DNA from: Ramlibacter lithotrophicus | Lineage (GTDB): Bacteria > Pseudomonadota > Gammaproteobacteria > Burkholderiales > Burkholderiaceae_C | Length of the DNA: 61,186 bases | Reading direction: 5' to 3' | NCBI RefSeq assembly: GCF_012184415.1 | Contig: NZ_VTOX01000015.1 | Location: forward strand, 1 to 61,186 | Part shown: positions 26,859-35,541 of the stretch, piece by piece | Layout of the letters: every line of letters begins with the position of its first letter | Numbering within the stretch: the stretch's first letter is position 1 | Program-made: the position numbers and the translations under genes | The notes under the pieces: generated by a model | Told to the model about the DNA's origin: nothing | The model's input: the letters and a program-made list of their open reading frames with translations, nothing else | The model's database searches: none

Positions 26859-28144
26859 GGCCGCGCCTCCGCCAGCACTTCGCGTGGATCGCTGATCACG
26901 CCCCGCAGCGCGGAGGCCGCCACCGTGTACGGCGACGCGAGATAGACCTGCGCCGTCGGCGAACCCATGCGGCCCTTGAAGTTGCGCGCCGTGCTGGAGA
27001 TCACCGTGGTGTGGTCCTCCATGACGGCGCCGTAGCCGGCGCAGGCGCCGCAGGCCGTGGCGTACAGCTGCGCGCCGGCGTCCACCAGCGCCTGCAGCAC
27101 GCCTTCGGCGCGCGCCGCCTCCTGGTCGGCGATGCTGGCCGGCGCCACCATCAGCCGCACGCCGGGGGCGACGCGCCGGCCGCGCAGCACCTGCGCCGCC
27201 GCCCGCAGGTCCTCGAGCTTGGCGCCGGTGCAGGCGCCGATGTAGGCGACGTCGACGGGCGTGCCGGCGTGCTCGGACACTGCCTTCGCGTTGGCCGGGC
27301 TGTGCGGCGCCGCCACCACCGGGGCCAGGTCCGCGGCGTCGAATCGGTGCGTCTCGCAGCCGGGCAGCGCGAGCGCCTCCGGATCGGTGAACAGCCCGGC
27401 GATGTCGACGCCGGGCGCGCCGTGCGCCGCGAGCCAGTCCACCGTCGTGGCATCCGGCGCGACCAGTCCCACCTGCGCCCCGAGTTCGGCACTCATGTTC
27501 GCCAGGGTCATGCGCTCGGCCATGCCGAGGGCCTGCACGGCGTCGCCGCAGAACTCGATCGCCTGGTAGGCGCCGCCGTTCATGCCGAACCGGCCGATCA
27601 TGTGCAGCATCATGTCCTTGGCCAGCACGCCGGGAGCGAGCTGCCCGTCCCACTGCATCCGGGTCGTGCGCGGCACCTGCAGCCAGATCTCTCCCGTGAC
27701 GACCACCCCCAGCATCTCGGTCGCGCCGACGCCGAACATGTAGGCGCCGAACGCGCCGCCGGTCGGCGAGTGCGAATCGCCGCCGACGCAGAACATTCCG
27801 GGACGGATGTGCCCGTGCTGCGGCACGACGACGTGGCAGATGCCCTGGCTGTCGTAGACGTGCGGCAGGCGCTGGTCGCGCGCCCATTCGCGCGCGATCC
27901 GCACGATGCGGCGCGAATCGTCGTCCTGCTCGGGCACGTAGTGGTCCATTACCAGGACCACGCGGGACGGGTCCCAGATGGACGCGCCCAGCGACTCCAG
28001 CATCGGCTTCAGTCGGCGCGGGCCCGACGAGTCGTGGAACATGGCCAGGTCGACCTTGCAGGTGACGATCTCTCCCACCGGCACCTCACTGCGCCCGCAT
28101 GCGCGGGCCACGAGTTTCTGCGCCAAGGTCTGGGGGATGTTCAT
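26855..28144 (-). CDS. Aconitase-family hydratase large subunit (LeuC/DmdA-like)
   Basis: 429 residues from ATG 28144. Ligands for the [4Fe-4S] cluster are visible: Cys in YIGACTGAKLEDL and the pair in ACGACAGYG. The dehydratase motif GGDSHSPTGGAFGAYMFGVG is present. It adds or removes water across a C=C bond next to carboxylates. It begins 4 bp after the Liv ATPase stop, so uptake and metabolism are encoded on one transcript. Likely substrates are methylated maleate/itaconate-type acids; 3-isopropylmalate is the alternative. Confidence 0.9.
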   Translation of the reverse strand: MNIPQTLAQKLVARACGRSEVPVGEIVTCKVDLAMFHDSSGPRRLKPMLESLGASIWDPSRVVLVMDHYVPEQDDDSRRIVRIAREWARDQRLPHVYDSQGICHVVVPQHGHIRPGMFCVGGDSHSPTGGAFGAYMFGVGATEMLGVVVTGEIWLQVPRTTRMQWDGQLAPGVLAKDMMLHMIGRFGMNGGAYQAIEFCGDAVQALGMAERMTLANMSAELGAQVGLVAPDATTVDWLAAHGAPGVDIAGLFTDPEALALPGCETHRFDAADLAPVVAAPHSPANAKAVSEHAGTPVDVAYIGACTGAKLEDLRAAAQVLRGRRVAPGVRLMVAPASIADQEAARAEGVLQALVDAGAQLYATACGACAGYGAVMEDHTTVISSTARNFKGRMGSPTAQVYLASPYTVAASALRGVISDPREVLAEARP

Positions 28145-28148
28145 GGGA

Positions 28149-28859
28149 TCACAAGCCGAGATAGGCGCGGCGCAGCTCGTCGCTGCCGAGCAGTTCGGAC
28201 GGCAGCCCGGAAAACCGTACGGCGCCATTCTCCAGGACGTAGGCGCGGTCCGCCACCTCCAGCGACTGGCCGACGTTCTGCTCGACCAGCAGGACGGCCA
28301 GGCCACCGTCGCGCAGGCTGCGGATCAGCGCGAACAGCTCCTCCACCAGGATCGGCGACAGGCCCAGCGACGGCTCGTCGAGGATCAGCAGGCGCGGCTC
28401 GGCCATGAGCCCGCGGCCGATCGCGAGCATCTGCTGCTCGCCGCCGCTGAGCGTCCCGGCCAGTTGCGCGGCACGCTCGCGCAGGCGCGGAAACAGCTCC
28501 AGGGCGCGCTCCAGGTTCTGCCCCCGGCGCTCGCGCCCGCGCGCATAGGCGCCCAGCTCCAGGTTCTCGCGCACCGTCAGGTTGGGAAAGATGCGGCGCC
28601 CTTCGGGCACCTGGATCAGCCCGGCGCGGACGACGTCGCGGTAATGGGCGCGAGTCAGGTCCGCGCCATCGAAAGCAATGCGGCCCGACCATGCGCGCAC
28701 CAGCCCGGACACGACGTTGTTCAAGGTGCTCTTGCCGGCGCCGTTGCTGCCCAGCAGCGCCACGGCCTCGCCGTCGCCGACCCGCAGGTCGATGCCACGC
28801 AGCACTTCGACGGCGCCGTAGCCGGCCCGCAGGCCCTGCACCTGGAGCAGCGCGGTCAT
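28149..28859 (-). CDS. livF: Liv-type ABC transporter ATPase (LivF family)
   Basis: 236 residues from ATG 28859. Walker A is LLGSNGAGKST, the signature LSGGEQQMLAIGRGL, Walker B LLILDEPSLGLSP, and the LVEQN switch region is typical of LivF. It overlaps the LivG gene by 4 bp. It energises uptake of the operon's substrate. Confidence 0.92.
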   Translation of the reverse strand: MTALLQVQGLRAGYGAVEVLRGIDLRVGDGEAVALLGSNGAGKSTLNNVVSGLVRAWSGRIAFDGADLTRAHYRDVVRAGLIQVPEGRRIFPNLTVRENLELGAYARGRERRGQNLERALELFPRLRERAAQLAGTLSGGEQQMLAIGRGLMAEPRLLILDEPSLGLSPILVEELFALIRSLRDGGLAVLLVEQNVGQSLEVADRAYVLENGAVRFSGLPSELLGSDELRRAYLGL

Positions 28860-29611
28860 GCCGGCGCCTCCTGCGCGCGCAAGCGCGCCGCCGCGCCGTG
28901 GCCGAGGTAGGCCTCGATCACCCGCTCGTCGCGCGTCACCTCGCCGGGCGTTCCCTGCGCGATCAACTGGCCCTGCGCCAGCACCCACACGTGGCCGGCC
29001 AGGTTCATGACGGCCTGCATCACGTGCTCGATCATCAGCACCGTGACGCCGCCGGCGTTGATGTCGCGCACGACCGGGATCATGTCGGCGATCTCGGTCG
29101 GATTCAGCCCGGCGAGCACTTCGTCGAGCAGCAGCAGTCGCGGCCCGGTGGCCAGCGCCCGTGCCAGTTCCAGCCGCTTGCGCCCGGCCACCGTGAGGTC
29201 GGCGGCCGGCTTGTCCAGGTGCGGCGCCAGCCCGACCCGCTGGGCGACGATCTCCGCATGCTCCAGGGCGGCGCGCCGGCTCGCCAGCCGCAGGTGGGCG
29301 CCGACGGCGATGTTCTGGCGCACCGTCTGCTGCGCGAACGGCTGGACGATCTGGAACGTGCGCGTCATGCCGGCGAGCGCATTCCGATGCGGCTCGCGGC
29401 CGGTGATGTCCTCGCCGGCGAAGCGGATGCGCCCGCGATCCGGCTTGAGGAATCCCGACATCAGGGCGAACAAGGTGGTCTTGCCGGCGCCGTTGGGGCC
29501 GATCAGCGCCGCCAGGCTGCCGGCCGGAACCTCCAGGGTGACGTCGCGCACCGCCTGCAGCCCGCCGAAGGAGCGGGAGACGCCGTCGAGCGCCAGCAGC
29601 GCCTTAGCCAC
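28856..29611 (-). CDS. livG: Liv-type ABC transporter ATPase (LivG family)
   Basis: 251 residues. Walker A is LIGPNGAGKTT. The Q-loop region has GMTRTFQIVQPF, and Walker B is LLLLDEVLAGLNPTE. The signature is degenerate: VAGRKRLELARAL instead of LSGG..., which is common in some LivG lineages. The start overlaps the LivM end by 8 bp. Confidence 0.92.
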   Translation of the reverse strand: MAKALLALDGVSRSFGGLQAVRDVTLEVPAGSLAALIGPNGAGKTTLFALMSGFLKPDRGRIRFAGEDITGREPHRNALAGMTRTFQIVQPFAQQTVRQNIAVGAHLRLASRRAALEHAEIVAQRVGLAPHLDKPAADLTVAGRKRLELARALATGPRLLLLDEVLAGLNPTEIADMIPVVRDINAGGVTVLMIEHVMQAVMNLAGHVWVLAQGQLIAQGTPGEVTRDERVIEAYLGHGAAARLRAQEAPA

Positions 29612-30566
29612 GCCGGTCCCCTTCCCTGCGGCGCCAGCGCAGCGGCACGCCCATGCCGGCGATGCCGCGCGGCAGGAACATGACGATCAGCACCAGCACG
29701 GCGCCGTAGATCACCATGTTGATGCCGGGCAATGCGCCGAACAGGTTGCGAGTCAGGTCCGCCAGCAGGTGCAGAGCAATCGCGCCGAGCACCGGCCCCC
29801 ACAGCGTGCCCATGCCGCCGACGATCGCCGCCACCAGCGCCTCGACCGAGGTCGCCGGGCCGTACGCGATGCCGGGGTCGATGTACTGGAACACCTGCAC
29901 GTAGAACGCGCCGCCCGCGCCCATCAGCGCGCCGGACAGGCAGATCGCGCCCAGCTTGATGCGGAACGGATCGACGCCGACGGCTCGCGCCGCGTCCTCG
30001 TTGTCGCGCACCGCCTGCAGCCAGGCGCCGAAACGCGAGTGCCGCAGCCACGCGCTCACGAGCAGCGCGGCCGTCACGAAGGCGAGGATCAGCCACAGGT
30101 AGCCGGCGCGGTCCGCGAACTGCATGTTGGCCGCCGACTCGCGCAGCGGCACCATCAGCCCGACGCCGGCGCCGGTGAACGGCACCGACAGCGCGACGAT
30201 CCGGAACACCTCCGCGAAGGCCAGCGTGACCAGCGCGAAATAGGAACCCTTCAGGCCGTAGCGGAAGGACAGTGCGCCGACGAACAGCGCGACGGCGGCG
30301 CTCGCGGCGAGCGCCAGCGGCAGCGCCAGCCAGGGATTGACCCCGTGCAGCTGCGCGATCGCCTGGGCGTAGGCGCCTGTGCCGAAGAACAGCGCATGGC
30401 CGAAGGAGAACTGGCCGCCGAAGCCGCCCAGGATGTTCCAGGCCTGGGCCAGCAAACACGCGTACAGGGCCATCATGGCGAAGTTGAGGACCACGCCCGA
30501 CGACGTGGCAAGCGGGATGCAGGCCACCAGCGCGGTGAACAGGGCGATCGCGGGGAGATCCCTCAC
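29604..30566 (-). CDS. livM: Liv-type ABC transporter permease (LivM family)
   Basis: 320 residues, taking GTG 30566 (five bases after the LivH stop codon) as the start. Longer in-frame starts would overlap LivH with non-membrane sequence. It has eight to nine hydrophobic segments and the family motif NILGGFGGQFSFGHALFFGTGAY. It forms the translocation pore with LivH. Confidence 0.88.
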   Translation of the reverse strand: MRDLPAIALFTALVACIPLATSSGVVLNFAMMALYACLLAQAWNILGGFGGQFSFGHALFFGTGAYAQAIAQLHGVNPWLALPLALAASAAVALFVGALSFRYGLKGSYFALVTLAFAEVFRIVALSVPFTGAGVGLMVPLRESAANMQFADRAGYLWLILAFVTAALLVSAWLRHSRFGAWLQAVRDNEDAARAVGVDPFRIKLGAICLSGALMGAGGAFYVQVFQYIDPGIAYGPATSVEALVAAIVGGMGTLWGPVLGAIALHLLADLTRNLFGALPGINMVIYGAVLVLIVMFLPRGIAGMGVPLRWRRREGDRRG

Positions 30567-30570
30567 CGTC

Positions 30571-31443
30571 TTAGCCTCTCGCCCCGAACAACCCCTGCGG
30601 CCGCAGCAGCAGGACCAGGATGAAGATCGCGAAGATGCCGACCTGTCCCAGCGACTCGCCCAGGTAGAGGCCACCGAGGGACTCCACGACGCCGACGATC
30701 AGCCCGCCCAGCAGCGCCCCGGCGAAACTGCCCATGCCGCCCAGGACGACGATGGTGAAGGCGACCAGCACGAAGCCGGTGCCCACCTGCGGATTGACGT
30801 AATAGGCGGGCAGCAGGAAGCAGGCGGCGGCGCCGAGGCAGGCAAAACCGATGCCGAAGCTCATGGCGTACACATGGTCGACGTCGATCCCCATGAGGCG
30901 GGCGCCCTGCTTTTCCTTGGCGACGGCGCGGATGGCCCGGCCGAGGTCGGTCTTCGCCATCAGCAGCATCAGCAGCGCGGAGACCAGCAGCGCGCCGCCG
31001 AACGCGATCAGCTTGGTCAGCCCGATCATGGCCGGCCCGATCGCCACGGTGGTGAGGGTGTAAGCGGTGTCGATCGTGCGGGTGTCGCTCTTGAACAGCA
31101 GCAGCGCCCCGTTCTCCAGCACGATGGCCAGCCCCAGCGTCACCAGCAGGATGTTCTCGTCCTTGCCGTGGCTGGCGCGGTTGACGACCGCGCGCTGCAG
31201 GCCGTAGCCGAGCGCGAACATCGCCGGCACGACGGCCGGCAGCGCCAGGTAGGGGTCGATCCCGAACCGCTCCTTGAGCAGGTACACCGCGTACAGCGCC
31301 ACCATCAGCGCCGCCCCGTGGGCGAAGTTGATGATGTGCAGCACGCCGTAGATCAGCGTCAGGCCCAGAGCCACCAGCGCGTACACCGCGCCGGTGGTGA
31401 TGCCGTTGAGGACGGCGGGAAACAGGATGCTCAGTTCCAGCAT
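30571..31443 (-). CDS. livH: Liv-type ABC transporter permease (LivH family)
   Basis: 290 residues, strongly hydrophobic. The characteristic N-terminus includes GAVYALVALGLTLIYGVLHI then NFAHG, and the C-terminal region has GGMGSFAGALLGGL. It sits 16 bp after the binding-protein gene. Confidence 0.92.
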   Translation of the reverse strand: MLELSILFPAVLNGITTGAVYALVALGLTLIYGVLHIINFAHGAALMVALYAVYLLKERFGIDPYLALPAVVPAMFALGYGLQRAVVNRASHGKDENILLVTLGLAIVLENGALLLFKSDTRTIDTAYTLTTVAIGPAMIGLTKLIAFGGALLVSALLMLLMAKTDLGRAIRAVAKEKQGARLMGIDVDHVYAMSFGIGFACLGAAACFLLPAYYVNPQVGTGFVLVAFTIVVLGGMGSFAGALLGGLIVGVVESLGGLYLGESLGQVGIFAIFILVLLLRPQGLFGARG

Positions 31444-31459
31444 GCGCGGGGCCGGCTCC

Positions 31460-32662
31460 TCAGGCGCGCAACGGGAAGACCGGCTCGATCTCGCGGTACT
31501 CGCGCGGCACGATCACCTTGATGTCGTTCTTCGCCACCTGCGTCATGAGCGGCTGCGCCCCGGTGTTCTGCCCGTTCACGAACTTCGTCGGCCCGTACGG
31601 CATGAAGTGGTCGGAGAAGGTGCTGGCCTCCAGGGCGGCGGTGATGGCGGCGCGATCGGCGCTCTTGGCCCGGTTGATCGCGTCGGCCAGCAGCATCATG
31701 GCCGTGTAGGTGTTGAAGATCTCGTAGGTGTAGAACAGGTTCTTCGCTTCGACGCGCTTTCGCAGTTCGGCCGAGCGCTTGTCCTTCGGATTGAACCAGT
31801 GGTTGCAGTCGATGATGCCGTTGGCGGCGTCGGGAAACTCCTTGACGAACTTGTAGCTGGAGGCCGCGCCGCCCAGCACCGAGTAGATCGCCTTGGGCGT
31901 CACCTTCTGCTGCTGCATGGTGCGCACCAGCAGCGCGTACTCGTTGTAGTAGTTGGCGGGGATGACGATGTCGGGGTTGACGGCCTTCATCCGCAGCACG
32001 ATGTTGTTGAAGTCGCGCGTGGGATTGGCGTGCTTGATGACCTCCTTGACCTCGTAGCCGTAGCCTGGCAGTTCGCGCGCCAGCAGGTTCGCCGTGCCGG
32101 TGCCGAACAGCGACTCTTCGTGGACGATCATCACCGTCCTGGCGGGTTTGCCGGCCGCGGTGTTCAGCACGTGCAGGTTGGCCACCGCGATCTCGGCGCA
32201 CTTCTTGTAGCCGGGGCCGAACCGGAACGTGTTCTTCAGGCCGCGCTCGACGATCTGGTCGGCGACCCCGACGTCGACCACGTGCGGCAGGTTGTACTTG
32301 GCGGCGGCCTGGGTGGTGGCCAGGCAGATGGCGGACGCATAGGCGCCGAGCACGGCGGCGACGCCCGCCTCGTTCATCTTCTCGACCTCGGCGGTACCGG
32401 CCTGCGGCGTGGACTGGGCGTCCCCGAGCAGCGCCTCGATCTTCGCGCCGCCCAGCGACTTGATGCCGCCCGCCTTGTTGATGTCCTCGATGGCCATCAG
32501 CGCGCCTTGCCGGCACTGCGAGCCCGAAAACGCGAGCGCCCCGGTCACCGGGTGCAGCACGCCGATCTTGACGGCGCGCGGCTGGGCGCCGGCGACCAGC
32601 GGGACGGCGACGGCCGAGGCGGCGGCGGCCGTTTGCGTCAGAAACAAGCGACGGGTGCTCAT
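31460..32662 (-). CDS. Liv-type periplasmic substrate-binding protein with Tat-like signal
   Basis: 400 residues. The N-terminus STRRLFLTQTAAAASAV matches a twin-arginine signal, cleaved after VAGAQ. The Peripla_BP_6 domain begins VKIGVLHPVTGALAFSGSQ. Family ligands include branched-chain amino acids, amides, urea and aromatic acids; the ligand here is unknown but should be the compound processed by the operon. It is the first structural gene after the GntR regulator, 28 bp downstream of it. Confidence 0.9.
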   Translation of the reverse strand: MSTRRLFLTQTAAAASAVAVPLVAGAQPRAVKIGVLHPVTGALAFSGSQCRQGALMAIEDINKAGGIKSLGGAKIEALLGDAQSTPQAGTAEVEKMNEAGVAAVLGAYASAICLATTQAAAKYNLPHVVDVGVADQIVERGLKNTFRFGPGYKKCAEIAVANLHVLNTAAGKPARTVMIVHEESLFGTGTANLLARELPGYGYEVKEVIKHANPTRDFNNIVLRMKAVNPDIVIPANYYNEYALLVRTMQQQKVTPKAIYSVLGGAASSYKFVKEFPDAANGIIDCNHWFNPKDKRSAELRKRVEAKNLFYTYEIFNTYTAMMLLADAINRAKSADRAAITAALEASTFSDHFMPYGPTKFVNGQNTGAQPLMTQVAKNDIKVIVPREYREIEPVFPLRA

Positions 32663-32690
32663 GGTCTTTGCTCTCCTGGAGTGGCAAAAG

Positions 32691-33491
32691 CTACTGAAAG
32701 TGGGCGGCGAGGTCGGTGCTCACCCACACCTTCGCGTCGATGCTGCCGACGCGCGACAACTGCATCTCGTACTCGTAGCGGTCGGGCCGGTACAGCCCGT
32801 GCAGCCACTGCACCGGGCGCTCCTGCTCGTCGAAGATCAGGCGCCGCACGGCCAGCAGGGCGCTGCCGACCGGCAGGTCCAGGTGGCGGGCAACGTCGGC
32901 GTCCGCGAGCCGGGCCGAGATCGTCTGCACGGCGCGGCCGACCTTGACGCCGGACTGCTCCAGCAGCAGCAGGATCGGCTTGGCCTCGAGGTCGCGCCGG
33001 CCGAAGCCCCGCGCCACTTCCGCGGGAACGTAAGTGGTGATGTGCGACAGCGGCCCGGCGGCGGTGCTGCGCACCCGCACCGCCTTCTGCACCGGGGCGC
33101 CCGGCGCCAGCCGCAGCGCGCCGGCGACGCTGTCGGACGCCGCCACGGTCGCCACGTCGAGGACCTTCACGGTGGTGCGCAATCCCATGCTCACCAGGTT
33201 CTCCAGCAGCCCCGTCAGGTGGGTGCGCATCGGCTCGGTCCCGGCCGCGGCGGGCGGGGGGCCGGGGTCGAGCGGCCGCGTGCCGCGCCCGGGTTCGCGG
33301 GCGATGAGGCCTTCCCGCGCCAGTTCTGCCAGGGCCCGCCGCACCGTGACGCGCGCCACGCCGAACTGCTCCATCAGGGCCAGTTCGCCCGGCAGTCCCG
33401 CCGCGAACCGGCCTTCGCGCACCTGCTCGCGCAGCACCAGGTAGATCCGGTGGTACTTGGGCAGGGGCAGCGGGTGCGCCATGGACGGCAT
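32691..33491 (-). CDS. GntR/HutC-family transcriptional regulator
   Basis: About 266 residues from ATG 33491 (MPSMAHP); ATG 33482 is an alternative. The winged HTH is at about 10-80 (ELALMEQFGVARVTVRRAL, then EGLIAREPGRGT), and a UTRA effector domain follows from about 100. It is the promoter-proximal gene of the operon. A palindrome lies 16 bp upstream of its start, so autoregulation with induction by the substrate or an intermediate is likely. Confidence 0.88.
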   Translation of the reverse strand: MPSMAHPLPLPKYHRIYLVLREQVREGRFAAGLPGELALMEQFGVARVTVRRALAELAREGLIAREPGRGTRPLDPGPPPAAAGTEPMRTHLTGLLENLVSMGLRTTVKVLDVATVAASDSVAGALRLAPGAPVQKAVRVRSTAAGPLSHITTYVPAEVARGFGRRDLEAKPILLLLEQSGVKVGRAVQTISARLADADVARHLDLPVGSALLAVRRLIFDEQERPVQWLHGLYRPDRYEYEMQLSRVGSIDAKVWVSTDLAAHFQ

Positions 33492-33507
33492 CGTCGGCGG
33501 CGTCAAA

Positions 33508-33525
33508 TGTCCTGTCACTAGGACA
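33508..33525. promoter_or_regulatory. Probable GntR operator palindrome
   Basis: TGTCCT-GTCACT-AGGACA is a perfect 6-bp inverted repeat with 6-bp spacing, immediately upstream of the GntR regulator and hence of the whole 11-gene operon. Size and placement fit a HutC-subfamily operator. Confidence 0.65.
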
Positions 33526-33587
33526 ATTACCACCCCGGCCGGGCGCGAAAAACATCTGACCTGCCGCAATAAGGCTCCGCGGAAGGC

Positions 33588-33630
33588 TTGACCGGAATGC
33601 GTGAAAAAGTTACTGTACTAACCGGTCAGT
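33588..33630 (+). promoter_or_regulatory. Sigma-70 promoter with adjoining TetR operator
   Basis: The -35 TTGACC (33588-33593), a 17-bp spacer and the -10 TACTGT (33611-33616) precede the TetR gene. Directly after the -10 comes the near-palindrome ACTAACCGGTCAGT (33617-33630, one mismatch), a typical AcrR-type site over the start of transcription. It implies autorepression of the TetR-RND operon. Confidence 0.7.
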
Positions 33631-33643
33631 CAGTACATCCGAA

Positions 33644-34336
33644 ATGCCTTCTCTCGCCGGCACCCCTGCCGAAGCCGCCCCTGTCCCTCCGAAACGCGAG
33701 CGCCGCAAGGAAGCCCGCCCCGGCGAGCTGCTGGCCGCCGCCCTGGAGCTGTTCGTCGAGAAGGGCTTCGCTGCCACACGTTCCGAGGAGGTCGCGGCCC
33801 GCGCCGGCGTGTCCAAGGGCACCCTCTTCCTCTACTTCCCCACCAAGGACGAGCTGTTCAAGGCGGTGGTGCGCGAGAACGTCTCCGGGCGCTTCCGGGA
33901 ACTGAACCAGGAGTTCCGCCAGTTCGAGGGCAGTTCGGCCGACATGTTGCGCACCGGCCTGCGTCTGTGGTGGGAACGGGTGGGCGCCACCCAGGCGTCG
34001 GGCATCAGCAAGCTGATCATGAGCGAGGCGCGCAACTTTCCGGAGCTGGCGGATTTCTGCCAGCACGAGGTGATCCAGCCCTGCCAGGAGCTGATCTGCT
34101 GGATCCTGCAGCGCGGCATCGACCGCGGCGAGTTCCGGCCGGTCGACCTGCGCTATGCGGCTGCCAACACGATCGGCGCGATGGTCTTCCTGATGATGAT
34201 GAAGCACTCCCTGGCGCCTTGCCTGCCGCACGACCAGCGGCTCGACCCGCAGCGCTTCATCGCCGCCCACGTGGACACCTTGCTGCAAGGGCTGTGCGTG
34301 CGGCCGCACGGCGTCAACGACGCGCCGGCATCATGA
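33644..34336 (+). CDS. TetR/AcrR-family repressor of the RND efflux operon
   Basis: 230 residues. The HTH is at about 27-75 (FVEKGFAATRSEEVAARAGV, then SKGTLFLYFPTKDELF), and a C-terminal ligand-binding helical domain follows (TetR_C_7-like). The stop overlaps the adaptor start (ATGA), so it is co-transcribed with the pump it presumably represses. Confidence 0.92.
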   Translation: MPSLAGTPAEAAPVPPKRERRKEARPGELLAAALELFVEKGFAATRSEEVAARAGVSKGTLFLYFPTKDELFKAVVRENVSGRFRELNQEFRQFEGSSADMLRTGLRLWWERVGATQASGISKLIMSEARNFPELADFCQHEVIQPCQELICWILQRGIDRGEFRPVDLRYAAANTIGAMVFLMMMKHSLAPCLPHDQRLDPQRFIAAHVDTLLQGLCVRPHGVNDAPAS

Positions 34337-35529
34337 ACACGCGCCTGCTCAAGTGGGTCGCCCTGCTGGTGCTGCTGGCACTGGTGGCCGCCGGCGCGTG
34401 GCGCGCCTGGTCGGCGCGCCAGGCGCAGCAGGAGGCGCTGGCGCTGGCGACGGCCGGACGCCAGCAGACGGTGGTGGAACTGGCCGCCACCGACGTGGCG
34501 CGCGCGCAGCGGCACCAGCTCACCCAGGGCCTGCCGATCTCCGGCTCGCTCAAGGCGGTGAATTCGGCACTGGTCAAGGCCCGGGCGGCCGGCGAGCTGC
34601 AGGGCCTCGCCGTCCGCGAAGGCGACCGGGTCCAGGCCGGGCAGGTCATCGCGCGGATCGAATCGACCGAGTACGCGGCGCGCGTGCGCCAGGTGCAGGA
34701 ACAGGCCGACGCCGCCAAGGCGCAGATCGACATCGCGCAGCGCCAGTGGAACAACAACAAGGCGCTGGTCGACCAGGGCTTCATTTCGCGGACGGCGCTC
34801 GACACCTCGCTGAACAATCTCAACGCGGCGCAGGCGAACCACCAGGCGGCGCTGGCGGCGGTGGAGGTCGCCCGCAAGAGCCTCGACGACACCGTGGTGC
34901 GGGCGCCGATCGCGGGCTTCGTCGCGCAGCGGCTGGCGCAGCCGGGCGAGCGCGTCGGCGTCGAAGCCCGGATCGTCGAGATCGTCGACCTCTCCAGGCT
35001 GGAGCTGGAGGCGACGCTCAGCGCGGCCGATTCGCTGGCCGTGCGCGTGGGCCAGGAGGCGCAGTTGCAGGTGGAAGGCAAGCCCGAGCCGGTGCGAGCC
35101 CGGGTGGCGCGGATCAATCCGAGCGCCCAGCCGGGCAGCCGCAGCGTGCTGGCCTACCTCGCGATCGAGGCGCCCGCCGGCCTGCGGCAAGGCTTGTTCG
35201 CGCAGGGCACGCTGCACACCGGCGAGGTACGGGCCATCGCGGTGCCCCTCGCAGCCGTGCGCACCGACAAGCCGGCGCCCTACGTGCAGGTGGTCGCCAA
35301 CGACGTGGTCGCGCATCGCACGGTGGAGCCGGGGGCGCGCGGCGCCGTCGGCACCGAGACCATGGTCGCCGTCACCGGGTTGAACGAGGGCGCCCTGGTG
35401 CTGCGCAGCAGCGTCGGCCCGCTGCGCGAAGGCACCCCCGTGCGCTTCACGGGGGGCCACCCTCACCCCAGCCCTCTCCCGCAGGCGGGAGAGGGAGCAA
35501 GTCCGCCAGCGGCCGCGCCCCGCCCCTAG
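34333..35529 (+). CDS. RND efflux periplasmic adaptor (membrane fusion protein)
   Basis: 398 residues from ATG 34333. One N-terminal membrane anchor (WVALLVLLALVAAGAW) is followed by a biotin-lipoyl-like half-motif (GELQGLAVREGDRVQAGQVI), an alpha-helical hairpin, the second lipoyl half (VRAPIAGFV), and beta-barrel and membrane-proximal domains. It links the inner-membrane pump to an outer-membrane channel. The last ~25 residues, from GGHPHPSPLP on, are unusual. They are encoded by an intergenic-type palindromic repeat that has become part of the reading frame. Confidence 0.9.
   Translation: MNTRLLKWVALLVLLALVAAGAWRAWSARQAQQEALALATAGRQQTVVELAATDVARAQRHQLTQGLPISGSLKAVNSALVKARAAGELQGLAVREGDRVQAGQVIARIESTEYAARVRQVQEQADAAKAQIDIAQRQWNNNKALVDQGFISRTALDTSLNNLNAAQANHQAALAAVEVARKSLDDTVVRAPIAGFVAQRLAQPGERVGVEARIVEIVDLSRLELEATLSAADSLAVRVGQEAQLQVEGKPEPVRARVARINPSAQPGSRSVLAYLAIEAPAGLRQGLFAQGTLHTGEVRAIAVPLAAVRTDKPAPYVQVVANDVVAHRTVEPGARGAVGTETMVAVTGLNEGALVLRSSVGPLREGTPVRFTGGHPHPSPLPQAGEGASPPAAAPRP
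35472..35495. repeat. Perfect 11-bp inverted repeat inside the adaptor gene's 3' end
   Basis: CCCTCTCCCGC-AG-GCGGGAGAGGG, preceded by CCTCACCCCAG. This matches a palindromic element I know as widespread between genes in proteobacteria. Here it lies within the last 60 bases of a coding sequence and contributes the peptide PHPSPLPQAGEG. Confidence 0.75.
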
Positions 35530-35541
35530 CCCCTCCCCAGC

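Noticed and set aside
26349..28144. Leucine biosynthesis leuCD
   Set aside because: No leuA or leuB is nearby and the pair is translationally coupled to uptake and degradation genes; a catabolic hydratase is more likely, though not proven.
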